From: PHAA01 sp963665865
GTDB taxonomy: Bacteria > Bacillota > Syntrophomonadia > Syntrophomonadales > Syntrophomonadaceae
Assembly: GCA_963665865.2 (NCBI GenBank)
Contig: CAXXWF010000001.1
Coordinates: 1,922,001-1,986,000, forward strand
Length of the DNA stretch: 64,000 bases
Direction of reading: 5' to 3'
Every line of letters begins with the position of its first letter. Position 1 is the first letter of the stretch. The notes under the pieces were generated by a model that made no database searches, was not told where the DNA came from, and was given only the letters and a program-made list of their open reading frames with translations. This document shows positions 14,855 through 23,966 of the stretch, one piece after another. Both the position numbers and the translations under genes were made by a program.

Positions 14855-17431
14855 TTAACTTACACTTTTTATTGATGGTACTCTTTGGTCAACCTCAATG
14901 GTTCCGTCACGTACCAATTTAACGAATATGTTGGTAATTAGCGGATCAAATTGAGTACCCATATTTCTTTCTATTTCATTGAGAGCATCATTTACACTTA
15001 AACAAGATCTATAGGGACGATTAGATGTCATAGCATCAAAAGCATCCGTTATCGAAAGGCACCTAGCCGCCAGTGGTATATTTTCACCCATTAAGCCACG
15101 TGGGTAACCTTTTCCGTCCCATCTTTCGTGGTGTCCGATTACAGCGGGTATCACATGATTCAATGAGGGCAAATGCTTAATAATGGTAATTGACATCTCA
15201 ACATGCTGTTTAACCATTTCAAACTCTTCAACAGTCAGCCTGCCAGTCTTGGTAAGAATACTTTCGGGTATGCCTATCTTTCCAATATCATGTAGAAGAG
15301 CAGCCTCCCTTATTATTTCGATATGTGACTTGTCCAATGCTAATTTACTCGCCAAAATTGTAGCATATTGCGCAACTTTTTGAGAATGGCCGAATGTATA
15401 ATGATCCTTGGCATCAATGGCAGCAGTCAACGCATATATTGTAGCGGCGAAAGTAGGTTTAGCTGAGGCTACCCTATCAGTGTTTTCATTAAACGCAGTT
15501 TCTACCGAAGTTACTTGCGGTGTATAAATAATCGTTTGATTCTTACCTGAGTTTTTGGCAGTATACATGGCAAGATCCGCCCGTTTCAATAGCTCTTTCC
15601 CATTGGGCGCCGCATGCGGATATGTGCATACCCCGATACTGGCAGTTAAGAATCTCTGAGTAACATCAGTCATGTTAAAGAAGGATTTCTCTATGTCGAG
15701 ACGAATCTTTTCAGCAATATCGAAGGCCATTTTAGTATCATGATAGGGCAACAATACTGTAAATTCCTCACCGCCATAGCGGCAGACAATCCCCACTTGT
15801 CCAGCGTTCCTTACCAATATTGCTGCTACCATCTCCAATGCCTTATCACCTTCAACATGTCCGTACAGATCATTAAAAAGCTTAAATAAGTCTAAATCAA
15901 TCATAAGGATTGACAACTCAGCAGATCCGACTTTGGCCATCTGCTCGCTCAGCGCTTTGAAAAAATATCTATGGTTATGAAGCTTGGTAAGGCTATCCGT
16001 TAAAGCTTCATTCTGGGAACGGGTGAAAAGTCTGGCATTATCAAAGGCAACTGCAGTCGAAGCCCCCAGATAGGAAAGCAAGTCCAAGTCATCCAGAGTG
16101 TAGGCGGTATTATTATGTTTTCGAGTTAGCATCAGCATACCTATTAATTCGTTACGGCTCTTGATCGGTATAACAACTTCAATACCTAAATCGTAAATTT
16201 CCCTTTTTTCTTTCTCCCACATTGATTTAAAAAATGGCAGGGAAGATAATTCGTCCCTGGAGAGGCTGGTATGGTTAGACTCAAACCAAGCAACTACAGG
16301 GTTTTCCATTGAAAACTGTAAATCTGGCTTAAATAATTGGGAGGATGTCTGAAAAACGAAATAGTGTTCGTCGTCTTCATGCTTAGTTAATATTAGTACC
16401 TGGTTGGCACGAATGGCCAATTGTACTGCTTCAATCAACTCTCGAGCAATATTATTTAAGTCCAGATTGTTGGAAATTACGGTGCTGAAATTTCTTAGAG
16501 CCTGACGCTGGGAATATTCCGCTTTATAAAAAATCTTGTCGACAAGCGTGCTGGTAACTTTGTATAAGGGTTGAAATATAAATGCAACCATTAGGGCTGA
16601 AAAGGTAGTAAAGTATGGAATAGTATTTTTGTATACATTAGTAGTGGTTGCGCTTTCTATATAAAAGACGCTATATACATATATAGCGGTAATAATTGAG
16701 GCTAAAATTGAGTAAACAATGCCTCTTGTCATCATAAAACGCAGTTCAAGCATACGGTACTTAAAGATAGCAATCATTACCAGGATCGAATTAATAAAAC
16801 AGGCTAATATATCTACGGGATATTTTCCAACCACTGGTATTACATTTAACAGAGACCCCACAAACATTATAGATACGCCAGTAGTAATTAGTCCGATTTG
16901 TGGATATCGAGTATTTCCAGTTTTTACACTTTTTCGCGCTTTGATCAAAATTGCCAGTATCATTACGAACATCAAGAAGTACATCGGGTAAGCCACTTTA
17001 CCCAGTGTATAAATAAATTCGATACTACTAAATTGGTAGCCATTTATTGTAATTATATTTGAAATAATATGTGAATCAATAATTACATAACCTAGAAGGT
17101 CAATTACAAGGGCACTCAAAGCAACTATTCCCCAAACAGCAATACTTATTAAATTTACAGAATAAGTGAAAACCGATACGAAGTAATATAGCAGAAATGG
17201 AACTGCGATCGTTCCTGCCACCATTATTCTATTCCAAAAAAGTACGCCCGGATATAACTCTAATTGCATAAATACTGCAGATGCAGTCCATATGATCAAA
17301 GCAGTTAAAACCATCATAAAACAACGTATAAATTTGTCTTTCTGCGACATAGTAAAAAACAACAGTAATAAACAATAGCTAGCTAATGCCACTGTTGGCA
17401 ATGAAGTGAAAAATAATTGTAAAAGCGGCAT
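14855..17431 (-). CDS. Membrane sensor with GAF, GGDEF and HD-GYP domains
   Basis: 858 residues. The N-terminal ~230 residues hold seven or so membrane helices of the histidine-kinase-N 7TM type; a further pair follows near 235-290. A GAF-like domain (about 320-480) leads into GGDEF with an intact YGGEEF site (about 553) and then HD-GYP with HDIGK (about 713) and HHERWDGKGYP (about 770). Both cyclic-di-GMP synthesis and breakdown motifs look complete, so it is probably a switchable bifunctional enzyme. The ATG overlaps the stop of the upstream GH3-like gene as TAATG, with AAGAGG inside that gene's end, so translation is coupled. The GTG two codons earlier is less likely. Confidence 0.9.
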   Translation of the reverse strand: MPLLQLFFTSLPTVALASYCLLLLFFTMSQKDKFIRCFMMVLTALIIWTASAVFMQLELYPGVLFWNRIMVAGTIAVPFLLYYFVSVFTYSVNLISIAVWGIVALSALVIDLLGYVIIDSHIISNIITINGYQFSSIEFIYTLGKVAYPMYFLMFVMILAILIKARKSVKTGNTRYPQIGLITTGVSIMFVGSLLNVIPVVGKYPVDILACFINSILVMIAIFKYRMLELRFMMTRGIVYSILASIITAIYVYSVFYIESATTTNVYKNTIPYFTTFSALMVAFIFQPLYKVTSTLVDKIFYKAEYSQRQALRNFSTVISNNLDLNNIARELIEAVQLAIRANQVLILTKHEDDEHYFVFQTSSQLFKPDLQFSMENPVVAWFESNHTSLSRDELSSLPFFKSMWEKEKREIYDLGIEVVIPIKSRNELIGMLMLTRKHNNTAYTLDDLDLLSYLGASTAVAFDNARLFTRSQNEALTDSLTKLHNHRYFFKALSEQMAKVGSAELSILMIDLDLFKLFNDLYGHVEGDKALEMVAAILVRNAGQVGIVCRYGGEEFTVLLPYHDTKMAFDIAEKIRLDIEKSFFNMTDVTQRFLTASIGVCTYPHAAPNGKELLKRADLAMYTAKNSGKNQTIIYTPQVTSVETAFNENTDRVASAKPTFAATIYALTAAIDAKDHYTFGHSQKVAQYATILASKLALDKSHIEIIREAALLHDIGKIGIPESILTKTGRLTVEEFEMVKQHVEMSITIIKHLPSLNHVIPAVIGHHERWDGKGYPRGLMGENIPLAARCLSITDAFDAMTSNRPYRSCLSVNDALNEIERNMGTQFDPLITNIFVKLVRDGTIEVDQRVPSIKSVS

Positions 17432-19044
17432 TAACACACCTCTTTTCTATTTTCGCCCCGTGATATTTTCAAAACCTCAATAACATCATAATGCGATGGA
17501 TTCATTTTTCTCAAAGTTCTTCCGAACGTATTAACAAATTGATTTATCGTACCCTGCGGAATTATGGAGACTAATAGAGGCTCCATTCCCAGTAATAATT
17601 TTAAATCTTTAAAATCACCATCAACGTAGCGAAAATAAATTGCCAAATGCTCATTGATTATCTCCTGGGTAACCCCAGATTTAATTGCGCCTGAACCAAC
17701 TTCAACATAAAGGTGTACAAACGCTCTTTTGAGTTCATCAAATTCTTTAACTGCGAACCATTCCCCAATGTCAAGTTTGGATATTTCCAAAGCTTTAGTG
17801 ATGGTAGCCTCAGATATTCGGGTGAATCCTGCTATGTCTATAAGTGTGGGATTACGGTCAATATAAGCAAACTGCGGAAGTTTAATGCCTTCTACTTCAT
17901 TACTTAGAGACAGGCATTTAAAAATGTCACCAGTCCTATATCTAGCAAATGCTCCACCTTTAAAATTCGAAATAACAAGTTCATACTGATTTCCCGCTAC
18001 CAGTTCATCTAATAGATATGTATTAGGAACATAAGATGGTCTATCTAGATTCTTCTCCATCTCAATTATGGGTATAAACTCATAAAAATCAACGTCAGGG
18101 AAAAATACCATACCATTCTTGCTCCAAGTTTCAGTTGCTATGCAAGCAGATTCAGTTCCCCCAAATATTTCCAGAGGGGTTACTCCCCAGTAATACTCAA
18201 TTTTTCTCTTTAGACTAGCAGTATCAGTTCCAGAACACACCAATCCTTTTAGTGACCATATATCCTTAGGCATTATTGGGGTATTCTCTTTTTTACTTTT
18301 GATCCAAGCTTTGAGCAGACGATAGTTCATTTTGGGAGAATTCTTTATTATATTAAGACTTCCCCCGGAATTACCTCCAGTTGCAAAGCTATCACCCATT
18401 TTAACCACAATGCTACTAAGGCCAAAAAACAAGTCAATACCTTGTTGAATCCCCATTTTAAAACCAGTTTTGTTTCTTTCGCTAAATCGCATCAACTCCG
18501 CTTCCTGAATAGAAGGAAGGAAGTTCACTGATATTTCACTAGCGATTAGATGTGGTACCATTCCAGTAAGATAAGGAAGTGGTGCCATTCCATAAAGAAA
18601 ATTTTCACCGCCTCTTAGGCTAAAGCTACCTTTTTGGTTACTGGTAGCAAGCACAATTATTGTTATACTGCTACTTCTGTGGCAATTTATCATACTTTCT
18701 GTATAAGGAGCTACTTTTACTGGATTCCTGCCGCCTTCCCAGGTAGTTTCGATCCATAGCAAAGGCTTAGCTGGCAAGGCTGTTTCAACCTTGGGCAATA
18801 ATAGGTCAGCATAATCTTCGTAGGTAGTAAGCGGAACAATTCTCCTAAATTCATCAACAGTAGCTGGCTTTTTCCCTTTCATAATCCGCCGTCCTAATTC
18901 GCAATTGGAGTATAGTTCAATTTGTTCGAGTAAAAGACGTTTTTGAATGTCCATATAATCTGGCAGGGAAAGATCTAAAAATCCGCAATATTCCTGCCAG
19001 ATTTGATCATATTGTTTATTTTGGAGTTTTTCGTCTAAAGTCAT
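17431..19044 (-). CDS. GH3-like acyl-adenylating / acid-amido synthetase family protein
   Basis: 537 residues, close to the GH3 family's usual length. The pattern fits: an N-terminal helix region, PLTTYEDYADLLLPK, the TTWEGG...NPVKVAPYTESM phosphate-loop region, GTDTASLKRKIEYYWG, GGTESACIATETW, then LVISNFKGGAFARYRTGDIFKC and a C-terminal ferredoxin-like domain. GH3 enzymes adenylate carboxylic acids and in plants conjugate them to amino acids; bacterial members are little studied. GGAGG lies nine bases before the ATG. It is translationally coupled to the GGDEF/HD-GYP sensor downstream. Substrate unknown. Confidence 0.8.
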   Translation of the reverse strand: MTLDEKLQNKQYDQIWQEYCGFLDLSLPDYMDIQKRLLLEQIELYSNCELGRRIMKGKKPATVDEFRRIVPLTTYEDYADLLLPKVETALPAKPLLWIETTWEGGRNPVKVAPYTESMINCHRSSSITIIVLATSNQKGSFSLRGGENFLYGMAPLPYLTGMVPHLIASEISVNFLPSIQEAELMRFSERNKTGFKMGIQQGIDLFFGLSSIVVKMGDSFATGGNSGGSLNIIKNSPKMNYRLLKAWIKSKKENTPIMPKDIWSLKGLVCSGTDTASLKRKIEYYWGVTPLEIFGGTESACIATETWSKNGMVFFPDVDFYEFIPIIEMEKNLDRPSYVPNTYLLDELVAGNQYELVISNFKGGAFARYRTGDIFKCLSLSNEVEGIKLPQFAYIDRNPTLIDIAGFTRISEATITKALEISKLDIGEWFAVKEFDELKRAFVHLYVEVGSGAIKSGVTQEIINEHLAIYFRYVDGDFKDLKLLLGMEPLLVSIIPQGTINQFVNTFGRTLRKMNPSHYDVIEVLKISRGENRKEVC

Positions 19045-19322
19045 CAGAGATCCTCCAAATCAAATAATTATCTTATCAATATTAGCCCTAATAGCAACAA
19101 AAAGCATACCTAACCGTCTACTAAATGGGCGGTTAGGTTTGTCATCCCAGTCACTGACCTAGTTGCTAATATAAGATATTTACCACCAAAAGTAGGCGTA
19201 ACTGCCTCAAAATAGCATAAAACATTTCATTTAGCATATTATATTTTGCAATAAATCACAACAAATATCTTATTTTTTACCATTTTTCTTGTCTTTTATT
19301 ACATTCATGTTCTGTCGAAATC
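19045..19322. other. Intergenic region with hairpin
   Basis: A stem CCTAACCG (19109-19116)/CGGTTAGG (19130-19137) is flanked on the minus side by TATGCTTTTTG and could terminate the 20578-19323 methyltransferase pair. The rest is AT-rich and presumably promoter sequence for the GH3-like gene. Confidence 0.5.
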
Positions 19323-19958
19323 TTACTTTCTGGCTACCGCAACTACTACGCAATATTTATTAGTAGGTTTTTCATACTCAATTGACGTAAAACCGGATTC
19401 TAAAAGCATTTTTCTAAATTCCTGTTCTGAATAAATTCTAACATCTCCTTCAAGATTAAGAGGAGTATTCAAGTACCAATTTATCAGGGACCGTTTAAGA
19501 TCCGACCACCATGGGTCGGCAATAATTATTCTTCCATTCGATTTCAGAATGCGTCTAATTTCAATAAGTACTTTTAGTGGCTCAGGATAGTGATGAAATG
19601 AAGAGTTGCATATGACTAAATCAAAAGAGCTGTCATTCCAAGGCAGATCGTCAGCGTCTCCAATTATTAATTCCGCTTTTCCTGCCATAATTTCGGTCGC
19701 TTTCTCTATCATTTTCTCAGATATATCAATTCCACTAGCCGCTACATGGATATTTTGGGTTACTACTACAGACAGTATTGCACCCGTCCCACAGCCAACA
19801 TCTAGAATTGAAGCAAATGGCTTCAAGTTTATTTTTTCCAGAACTCCTGCATACATTAATTTAGAGTATTTCCCATCCCATGTATTGAAGTAATTATCAG
19901 CTTTCGCATCGAAGTTTTTTTTGCTTTTTTCTTTATATTTATTGATTTTGTAACTCAT
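19323..19958 (-). CDS. Class I SAM-dependent methyltransferase
   Basis: 211 residues from the ATG at 19958, with GGAGG five bases upstream; longer frames lack a ribosome site. Motif I is ILDVGCGTGAILSVV (about 48-62), the acidic residue at the end of strand 2 is GIDIS, motif II is GDADDLPWNDSSFDLVICNSSFHHYPEP and motif III is IRRILKSNGRIIIADPW. This is a methyltransferase-11 type enzyme acting on a small molecule or quinone-like substrate. It lies 53 bases after the membrane methyltransferase-like gene, and both are probably one transcript. Confidence 0.88.
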   Translation of the reverse strand: MSYKINKYKEKSKKNFDAKADNYFNTWDGKYSKLMYAGVLEKINLKPFASILDVGCGTGAILSVVVTQNIHVAASGIDISEKMIEKATEIMAGKAELIIGDADDLPWNDSSFDLVICNSSFHHYPEPLKVLIEIRRILKSNGRIIIADPWWSDLKRSLINWYLNTPLNLEGDVRIYSEQEFRKMLLESGFTSIEYEKPTNKYCVVVAVARK

Positions 19959-20011
19959 TGAATCCTCCATCTCCACTGAGTGTTTCAATTTGTATGATCC
20001 ATAATGGGATA

Positions 20012-20578
20012 TCAAGGATTTACCCTATGAATTGTAGCAATACAATTTTTAATACTCTTCATATTTGGGATTAGAAATGGTACTCTTTGCTGATAAATAT
20101 TATATCCAGTTAAAATGCGGGGAAATATCCAACGGTCTTGAATATAAACATAAATTATATCCATTACTGTCCATACTATTCCTGCCCATAAAATCATTAT
20201 GTTGCCTGAAGTTAGCCATAAAAACAGGTAAAAAAAGCAGAACCAAATAACAGCTGGATGACGGCAAAGTGCATACATACCTGTAGAAACCACATTACTC
20301 TGTTCGGTTCTTATGTACGTCTCGCCAAATGGCAGCCAAAAAAACAAGGTACTTAACATAAGGATTAAGGTAATTATTGCCATAAAGGCCCAAATCAGTT
20401 TGAAATGAAAATTTATTAATTCATAATCTCCCAGCAAAATAGCAACTGTACAAAACCCAAGAATCACCAAACCGGCTGCAAAGCACATATTGATATATTT
20501 GCTTCTAAATTTAATTTTGTTAATATCAAAAATGTAAAATAGAATAAATGCCAAACAACCGAGGACAATAAAAACCAT
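20012..20578 (-). CDS. Isoprenylcysteine/PEMT-type membrane methyltransferase
   Basis: 188 residues with about five membrane helices. The C-terminal half carries the ICMT/PEMT signature GMYALCRHPAVIWF followed by two helices and a short basic end with EQ/DRW-like polar residues (IQDRWIFPRIL). Family members methylate isoprenylcysteine, phospholipids or other membrane-bound acceptors using SAM. The ribosome site is weak (GGATGG). It heads a two-gene unit with a soluble SAM methyltransferase, so both may act on one lipid-like substrate; that is inference. Confidence 0.72.
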   Translation of the reverse strand: MVFIVLGCLAFILFYIFDINKIKFRSKYINMCFAAGLVILGFCTVAILLGDYELINFHFKLIWAFMAIITLILMLSTLFFWLPFGETYIRTEQSNVVSTGMYALCRHPAVIWFCFFYLFLWLTSGNIMILWAGIVWTVMDIIYVYIQDRWIFPRILTGYNIYQQRVPFLIPNMKSIKNCIATIHRVNP

Positions 20579-20651
20579 ATTTCGACACCATCCAGCGTTA
20601 TTTTTCGCAATTTTAGCACATTATGGATAATATATCTATGTAGAAAAATAC

Positions 20652-20676
20652 AAAAACCCCTGATTTTCAGGGGTTT
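20652..20676 (-). terminator. Terminator of the tRNA-Leu gene
   Basis: Minus strand AACCCCTGA-AAA-TCAGGGGTT followed by TTTTG, eight bases after the tRNA CCA end. Confidence 0.85.
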
Positions 20677-20684
20677 ATTTACTA

Positions 20685-20771
20685 TGGTGCGGTAGAGAGG
20701 ACTTGAACCTCCACGAAGTTGCCCCCACTAGAACCTGAATCTAGCGCGTCTGCCAATTCCGCCACTACCGC
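20685..20771 (-). tRNA. tRNA-Leu (anticodon CAG)
   Basis: 87 bases on the minus strand. The acceptor pairs GCGGTAG with CTACCGC. The anticodon stem-loop CTAGA-TTCAGGT-TCTAG gives CAG. A long class II variable arm (TGGGGGCAACTTCGT) is present, then the T arm GGAGG-TTCAAGT-CCTCT. Discriminator A and genomic CCA are present. A near-consensus promoter and a terminator flank it. Confidence 0.95.
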
Positions 20772-20803
20772 ATTTAAAGCTGATTTTATTCTCAGCAAGG
20801 AAA

Positions 20804-20833
20804 ATTATATTACATGCTTGTCGATCTTGTCAA
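20804..20833 (-). promoter_or_regulatory. Sigma-A promoter of tRNA-Leu
   Basis: On the minus strand TTGACA (20833-20828), an 18-base spacer and TATAAT (20809-20804), about 33 bases before the mature tRNA 5' end. Both boxes match consensus exactly. Confidence 0.85.
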
Positions 20834-20991
20834 GTCTGCTACGTGGCACAGCTTTCTTTGTTTATGAATGCTATTTATCTTCTGCCAACATTTTGCCGCT
20901 ATCACTGCGCAAGGATTAACCTTATAATAAAGTCTAGACAATATGTATATTATATTGTTTGTAGAGCTATATATGAGGAGGTGTATTTTAG

Positions 20992-21522
20992 TTGCGAGTT
21001 GTCGATAAGAAAGAGTACGTAGTGGTAGTAATTATTTTTGTGGCTGCAGTGCTCATGTTTACCATGTTTTCGCGTAATCACGCAGATATCATTAGAGAAA
21101 CTCCCAATCAGGCGGCAATCCTGACTGATAATGATATGACAGTCGCAAGTCCTGCAGGTAAGCTAGTCGTTGGTAAATCAACCCGTGAGGAGGCAATGAA
21201 GATTTATCCGGACGGTAATGATCTCGGCCGAAGTGGTGTGTATCGTCCCAAGGATTTAGATTGCTTACTGACCTTTTCCCGCGCCGAAGAAGTTCTGATT
21301 AGAATGGATATTGGTGTCAGTGATATAGCCACATCAAGGGGCGTTAAAGCCAACGATTCCTTTGATAAAGTAGTAGAACTGTACGGAGATGGATACACAA
21401 AGGCCTATGACAAGAACAAACCTCAAGTTTTTGATGCCTATTATGGTGCCGATCAATACATCTTGTTCAAAATCGAAGACAATTTGGTCAAGAAAATATA
21501 TGTCGGAAGTCCAGTTCAATAA
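20992..21522 (+). CDS. Membrane-anchored extracytoplasmic hypothetical protein
   Basis: 176 residues, TTG start with GAGGAGG ten bases upstream. One N-terminal membrane helix (about residues 9-26, VVVIIFVAAVLMFTMF), then a soluble outside domain. Two similar halves seem present: GKLVVGKSTREEAMKIYPDG and ANDSFDKVVELYGDGYTKAYD, each a helix ending in Y-x-DG, and then strands (YILFKIEDNLVKKIYVG). This recalls small beta-lactamase-inhibitor-like or SmpA-like secreted folds, but no family can be assigned. It ends before a strong bidirectional terminator shared with ribH. Confidence 0.72.
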   Translation: MRVVDKKEYVVVVIIFVAAVLMFTMFSRNHADIIRETPNQAAILTDNDMTVASPAGKLVVGKSTREEAMKIYPDGNDLGRSGVYRPKDLDCLLTFSRAEEVLIRMDIGVSDIATSRGVKANDSFDKVVELYGDGYTKAYDKNKPQVFDAYYGADQYILFKIEDNLVKKIYVGSPVQ

Positions 21523-21540
21523 GAGGTGCCAATGAATATA

Positions 21541-21578
21541 AAAAGACAAGGGGACGGTTTTCTTTCCCCTTGTCTTTT
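21541..21578. terminator. Bidirectional terminator, member of the GGGGACGG repeat family
   Basis: AAAAGACAAGGGGA pairs exactly with TCCCCTTGTCTTTT across an 11-base loop. It ends both the 20992-21522 gene and the rib operon. The left arm plus loop (ACAAGGGGACGGTTTTCTTT) belongs to a palindromic motif seen elsewhere in the window. Confidence 0.85.
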
Positions 21579-21592
21579 CCTTTGTCTTCGTG

Positions 21593-22054
21593 TTAGATCT
21601 CGTTTAACAGATTGACCATCTCTATCGCTGTTACAGCTGCATCTGAACCTTTATTGCCAGATTTTGTTCCTGCTCTTTCTATGGCCTGTTCAATAGTATC
21701 TGTGGTAATTACTCCATAAATGACTGGAACTCCGGTATTTAAACCTACCTGGGCAATACCTTTGGTCACCTCATTTGATACGTATTCAAAATGGGGGGTA
21801 GCTCCCCTGATCACCGCACCCAGGCAAATAACGGCATTATAACCTCTACCTACCATCTTCTGCGCTACCAGAGGCACTTCAAATGCACCCGGCACCCATG
21901 CAATATCGATGTTTTCACGGTCTACCCCATGTCTGATCAAAGTGTCCAGACAGCCCGAAAGCAATTTATTGGTAATAAACTCGTTGAATCTGGTCACTAC
22001 AATTCCAAAACGCTGGCTCTCGCCAATAAGTTTCCCTTCAAATACCTTTGCCAT
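21593..22054 (-). CDS. ribH: 6,7-dimethyl-8-ribityllumazine synthase
   Basis: 153 residues from the ATG at 22054, the usual RibH length; GGAGG lies 11 bases upstream and the frame's earlier ATG overlaps it. The enzyme condenses 5-amino-6-ribitylaminouracil with dihydroxybutanone phosphate. Family segments are present: GIVVTRFNEFIT, WVPGAFEVPLVA, CLGAVIRGATPHFEYV (His of the active site) and GVITTDTIEQAIERAG. Last gene of the rib operon, which runs ribD-ribE-ribBA-ribH under an FMN riboswitch. Confidence 0.96.
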   Translation of the reverse strand: MAKVFEGKLIGESQRFGIVVTRFNEFITNKLLSGCLDTLIRHGVDRENIDIAWVPGAFEVPLVAQKMVGRGYNAVICLGAVIRGATPHFEYVSNEVTKGIAQVGLNTGVPVIYGVITTDTIEQAIERAGTKSGNKGSDAAVTAIEMVNLLNEI

Positions 22055-22105
22055 GTTAACAAATACCTCCATACTATTAAATTTTTGATCTTTAACTTAT
22101 TCCAT

Positions 22106-23302
22106 TTACATACTTGCTAATAGATGACCCATCTTATCTTTCTTGGTTTGCAAGTATCGGCGGTTTTCATCCTTAACCGGCATTTCTATGGGTACTCTTT
22201 CTGTAACTTCCAACCCATAACCTTCCAGTCCTTTTATCTTCTTGGGATTATTAGTCATCATCCGCATCTTTCTTACCCCTAAGTCGACTAGAATCTGGGC
22301 ACCTATTCCGTAATCGCGAAGATCCTCTGGAAAACCTAAGTCAAGGTTAGCTTGCACTGTGTCCCTGCCATTGTCCTGAAGTTTATAGGCCTTAATCTTA
22401 TTAACCAATCCTATCCCTCTGCCTTCCTGACGCATATATAGGAAGACTCCTTTGCCCTCCTGTTCAATCATAGCAAGTGCCGTTTGCAATTGTTCACCAC
22501 AGTCACAGCGATTGGAACCAAATACATCTCCAGTTAGGCATTCTGAATGGACCCGCACCAGAATTGGTTCATTTTCGTCCCACTGGCCTTTTACTAAAGC
22601 CAAATGTTCCTTGCCGTCGAGCAGGGACTCGTAGGCGATAGCTGTAAAGTCACCAAATTTGGTAGGTAATTTAGTATCCTCAGCCCGTATGATCAGTTTT
22701 TCTTTGCGCCGACGATATTGAATCAAGTCAGCGATGGTTATTATTTTAATATCGTTCTCTTTGGCAAACTCCATCAGTTCCGGAACTCTGGCCATCGTAC
22801 CATCACTACTCATTATTTCGCAAATAACCGTGGCTGGATACAAGCCTGCCAGTTTAGCCAGGTCTATAGACCCTTCGGTGTGACCGGTCCGCCTCAATAC
22901 TCCACCTTCCCTATAGCGCAACGGAAATATGTGGCCCGGTTTTCTGAAGGCGCCCGGTTTGCTTTCAGGATCAATCAAAGCCTTAATAGTAGCGGCTCTT
23001 TCATGTGCAGAAATACCGGTTGTCGTCGTTATATGATCTACAGATACTGTAAAGGCAGTCTGATGGTTATCAGTATTTTCTAGAACCATGGGCTGGATCT
23101 CCAGTTCATCGAGACGTTCCCCGGTCATGGGCATGCAGATTAAACCTTTGGCATGGGTGGCCATAAAATTGATGATATCCGGGGTGCTTTTTTCGGCCGC
23201 TATTATAATGTCGCCTTCGTTCTCTCGGTCTTCATCATCAACCATGATCAGCATTTTACCTTCTCTGATGTCATTAATTGCTTCTTCAATGGTATTAAAC
23301 AT
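22106..23302 (-). CDS. ribBA: Bifunctional DHBP synthase / GTP cyclohydrolase II
   Basis: 398 residues. The N-terminal half is 3,4-dihydroxy-2-butanone-4-phosphate synthase (DDEDRENEGD, HAKGLICMPM, HTEGSIDLAKLAGL). The C-terminal half, from about residue 205, is GTP cyclohydrolase II with the zinc ligands in ECLTGDVFGSNRCDCGEQL and the RQEGRGIGL loop. It supplies both precursors of riboflavin synthesis from ribulose 5-phosphate and GTP. It lies 16 bases after ribE and 51 bases before ribH in the riboswitch-controlled operon. Confidence 0.97.
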   Translation of the reverse strand: MFNTIEEAINDIREGKMLIMVDDEDRENEGDIIIAAEKSTPDIINFMATHAKGLICMPMTGERLDELEIQPMVLENTDNHQTAFTVSVDHITTTTGISAHERAATIKALIDPESKPGAFRKPGHIFPLRYREGGVLRRTGHTEGSIDLAKLAGLYPATVICEIMSSDGTMARVPELMEFAKENDIKIITIADLIQYRRRKEKLIIRAEDTKLPTKFGDFTAIAYESLLDGKEHLALVKGQWDENEPILVRVHSECLTGDVFGSNRCDCGEQLQTALAMIEQEGKGVFLYMRQEGRGIGLVNKIKAYKLQDNGRDTVQANLDLGFPEDLRDYGIGAQILVDLGVRKMRMMTNNPKKIKGLEGYGLEVTERVPIEMPVKDENRRYLQTKKDKMGHLLASM

Positions 23303-23318
23303 TGTATTTCCCTCCTCT

Positions 23319-23966
23319 TTATAAGAAACCGTGCTCTGCCAAAAACTCCGGACTTAATACTGATTTATTCTTGCCTTCACTCCTTTTCAGCAGTTTCTCC
23401 ACATATCTGCCTATAATATCAGCTTCCAGGTTTACAGTATCTCCTGTCTTTTTGAATCCCAGAGTAGTCATTTTAGCTGTATGCGGTATGATTGATATAG
23501 TAAAACTATCTGCCAACACCGCTACAACCGTCAAACTAATGCCATCAATAGCCACCGAACCCTTGGCTACCAAATAACGTAATATCTCCTCTGGCGCCTT
23601 TATTCTCAATACCATGGCAATATCCACTTTTTGCTGCTCAACTATTGTTCCCACTGCATCTACATGACCTTGTACCAGATGACCACCCATTCTGTCCCCT
23701 AACCGCGAAGCCCGCTCCAGGTTAATCCGCTGACCGCTGCCCAGATCTTTGAGATTAGTTTTGGCCAGAGTTTCGGCCATCATATCTGCTGTAAAGTGTT
23801 CTCTATCAAAACTGGTCACCGTCAGACAGACTCCATTAATAGCGATACTGTCCCCTAGTTTTACATCCTCCAAAACTTTATTAGCTTGAATAGCGATCTG
23901 ACAGGAATTGCTCCCCCTGTCTAATCTTTGCACCGTTCCTAATTCTTCAATAATACCGGTAAACAT
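23319..23966 (-). CDS. ribE: Riboflavin synthase, alpha subunit
   Basis: 215 residues from the ATG at 23966 (MFTGIIEELG, the standard start). Two homologous lumazine-binding barrels are seen: first with GVCLTVTSF and GGHLVQGHVD, second with GISLTVV and NLEADIIGRYVEK. It dismutates two lumazine molecules into riboflavin. The ATG overlaps the ribD stop as TAATG, so translation is coupled to ribD. Confidence 0.96.
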   Translation of the reverse strand: MFTGIIEELGTVQRLDRGSNSCQIAIQANKVLEDVKLGDSIAINGVCLTVTSFDREHFTADMMAETLAKTNLKDLGSGQRINLERASRLGDRMGGHLVQGHVDAVGTIVEQQKVDIAMVLRIKAPEEILRYLVAKGSVAIDGISLTVVAVLADSFTISIIPHTAKMTTLGFKKTGDTVNLEADIIGRYVEKLLKRSEGKNKSVLSPEFLAEHGFL

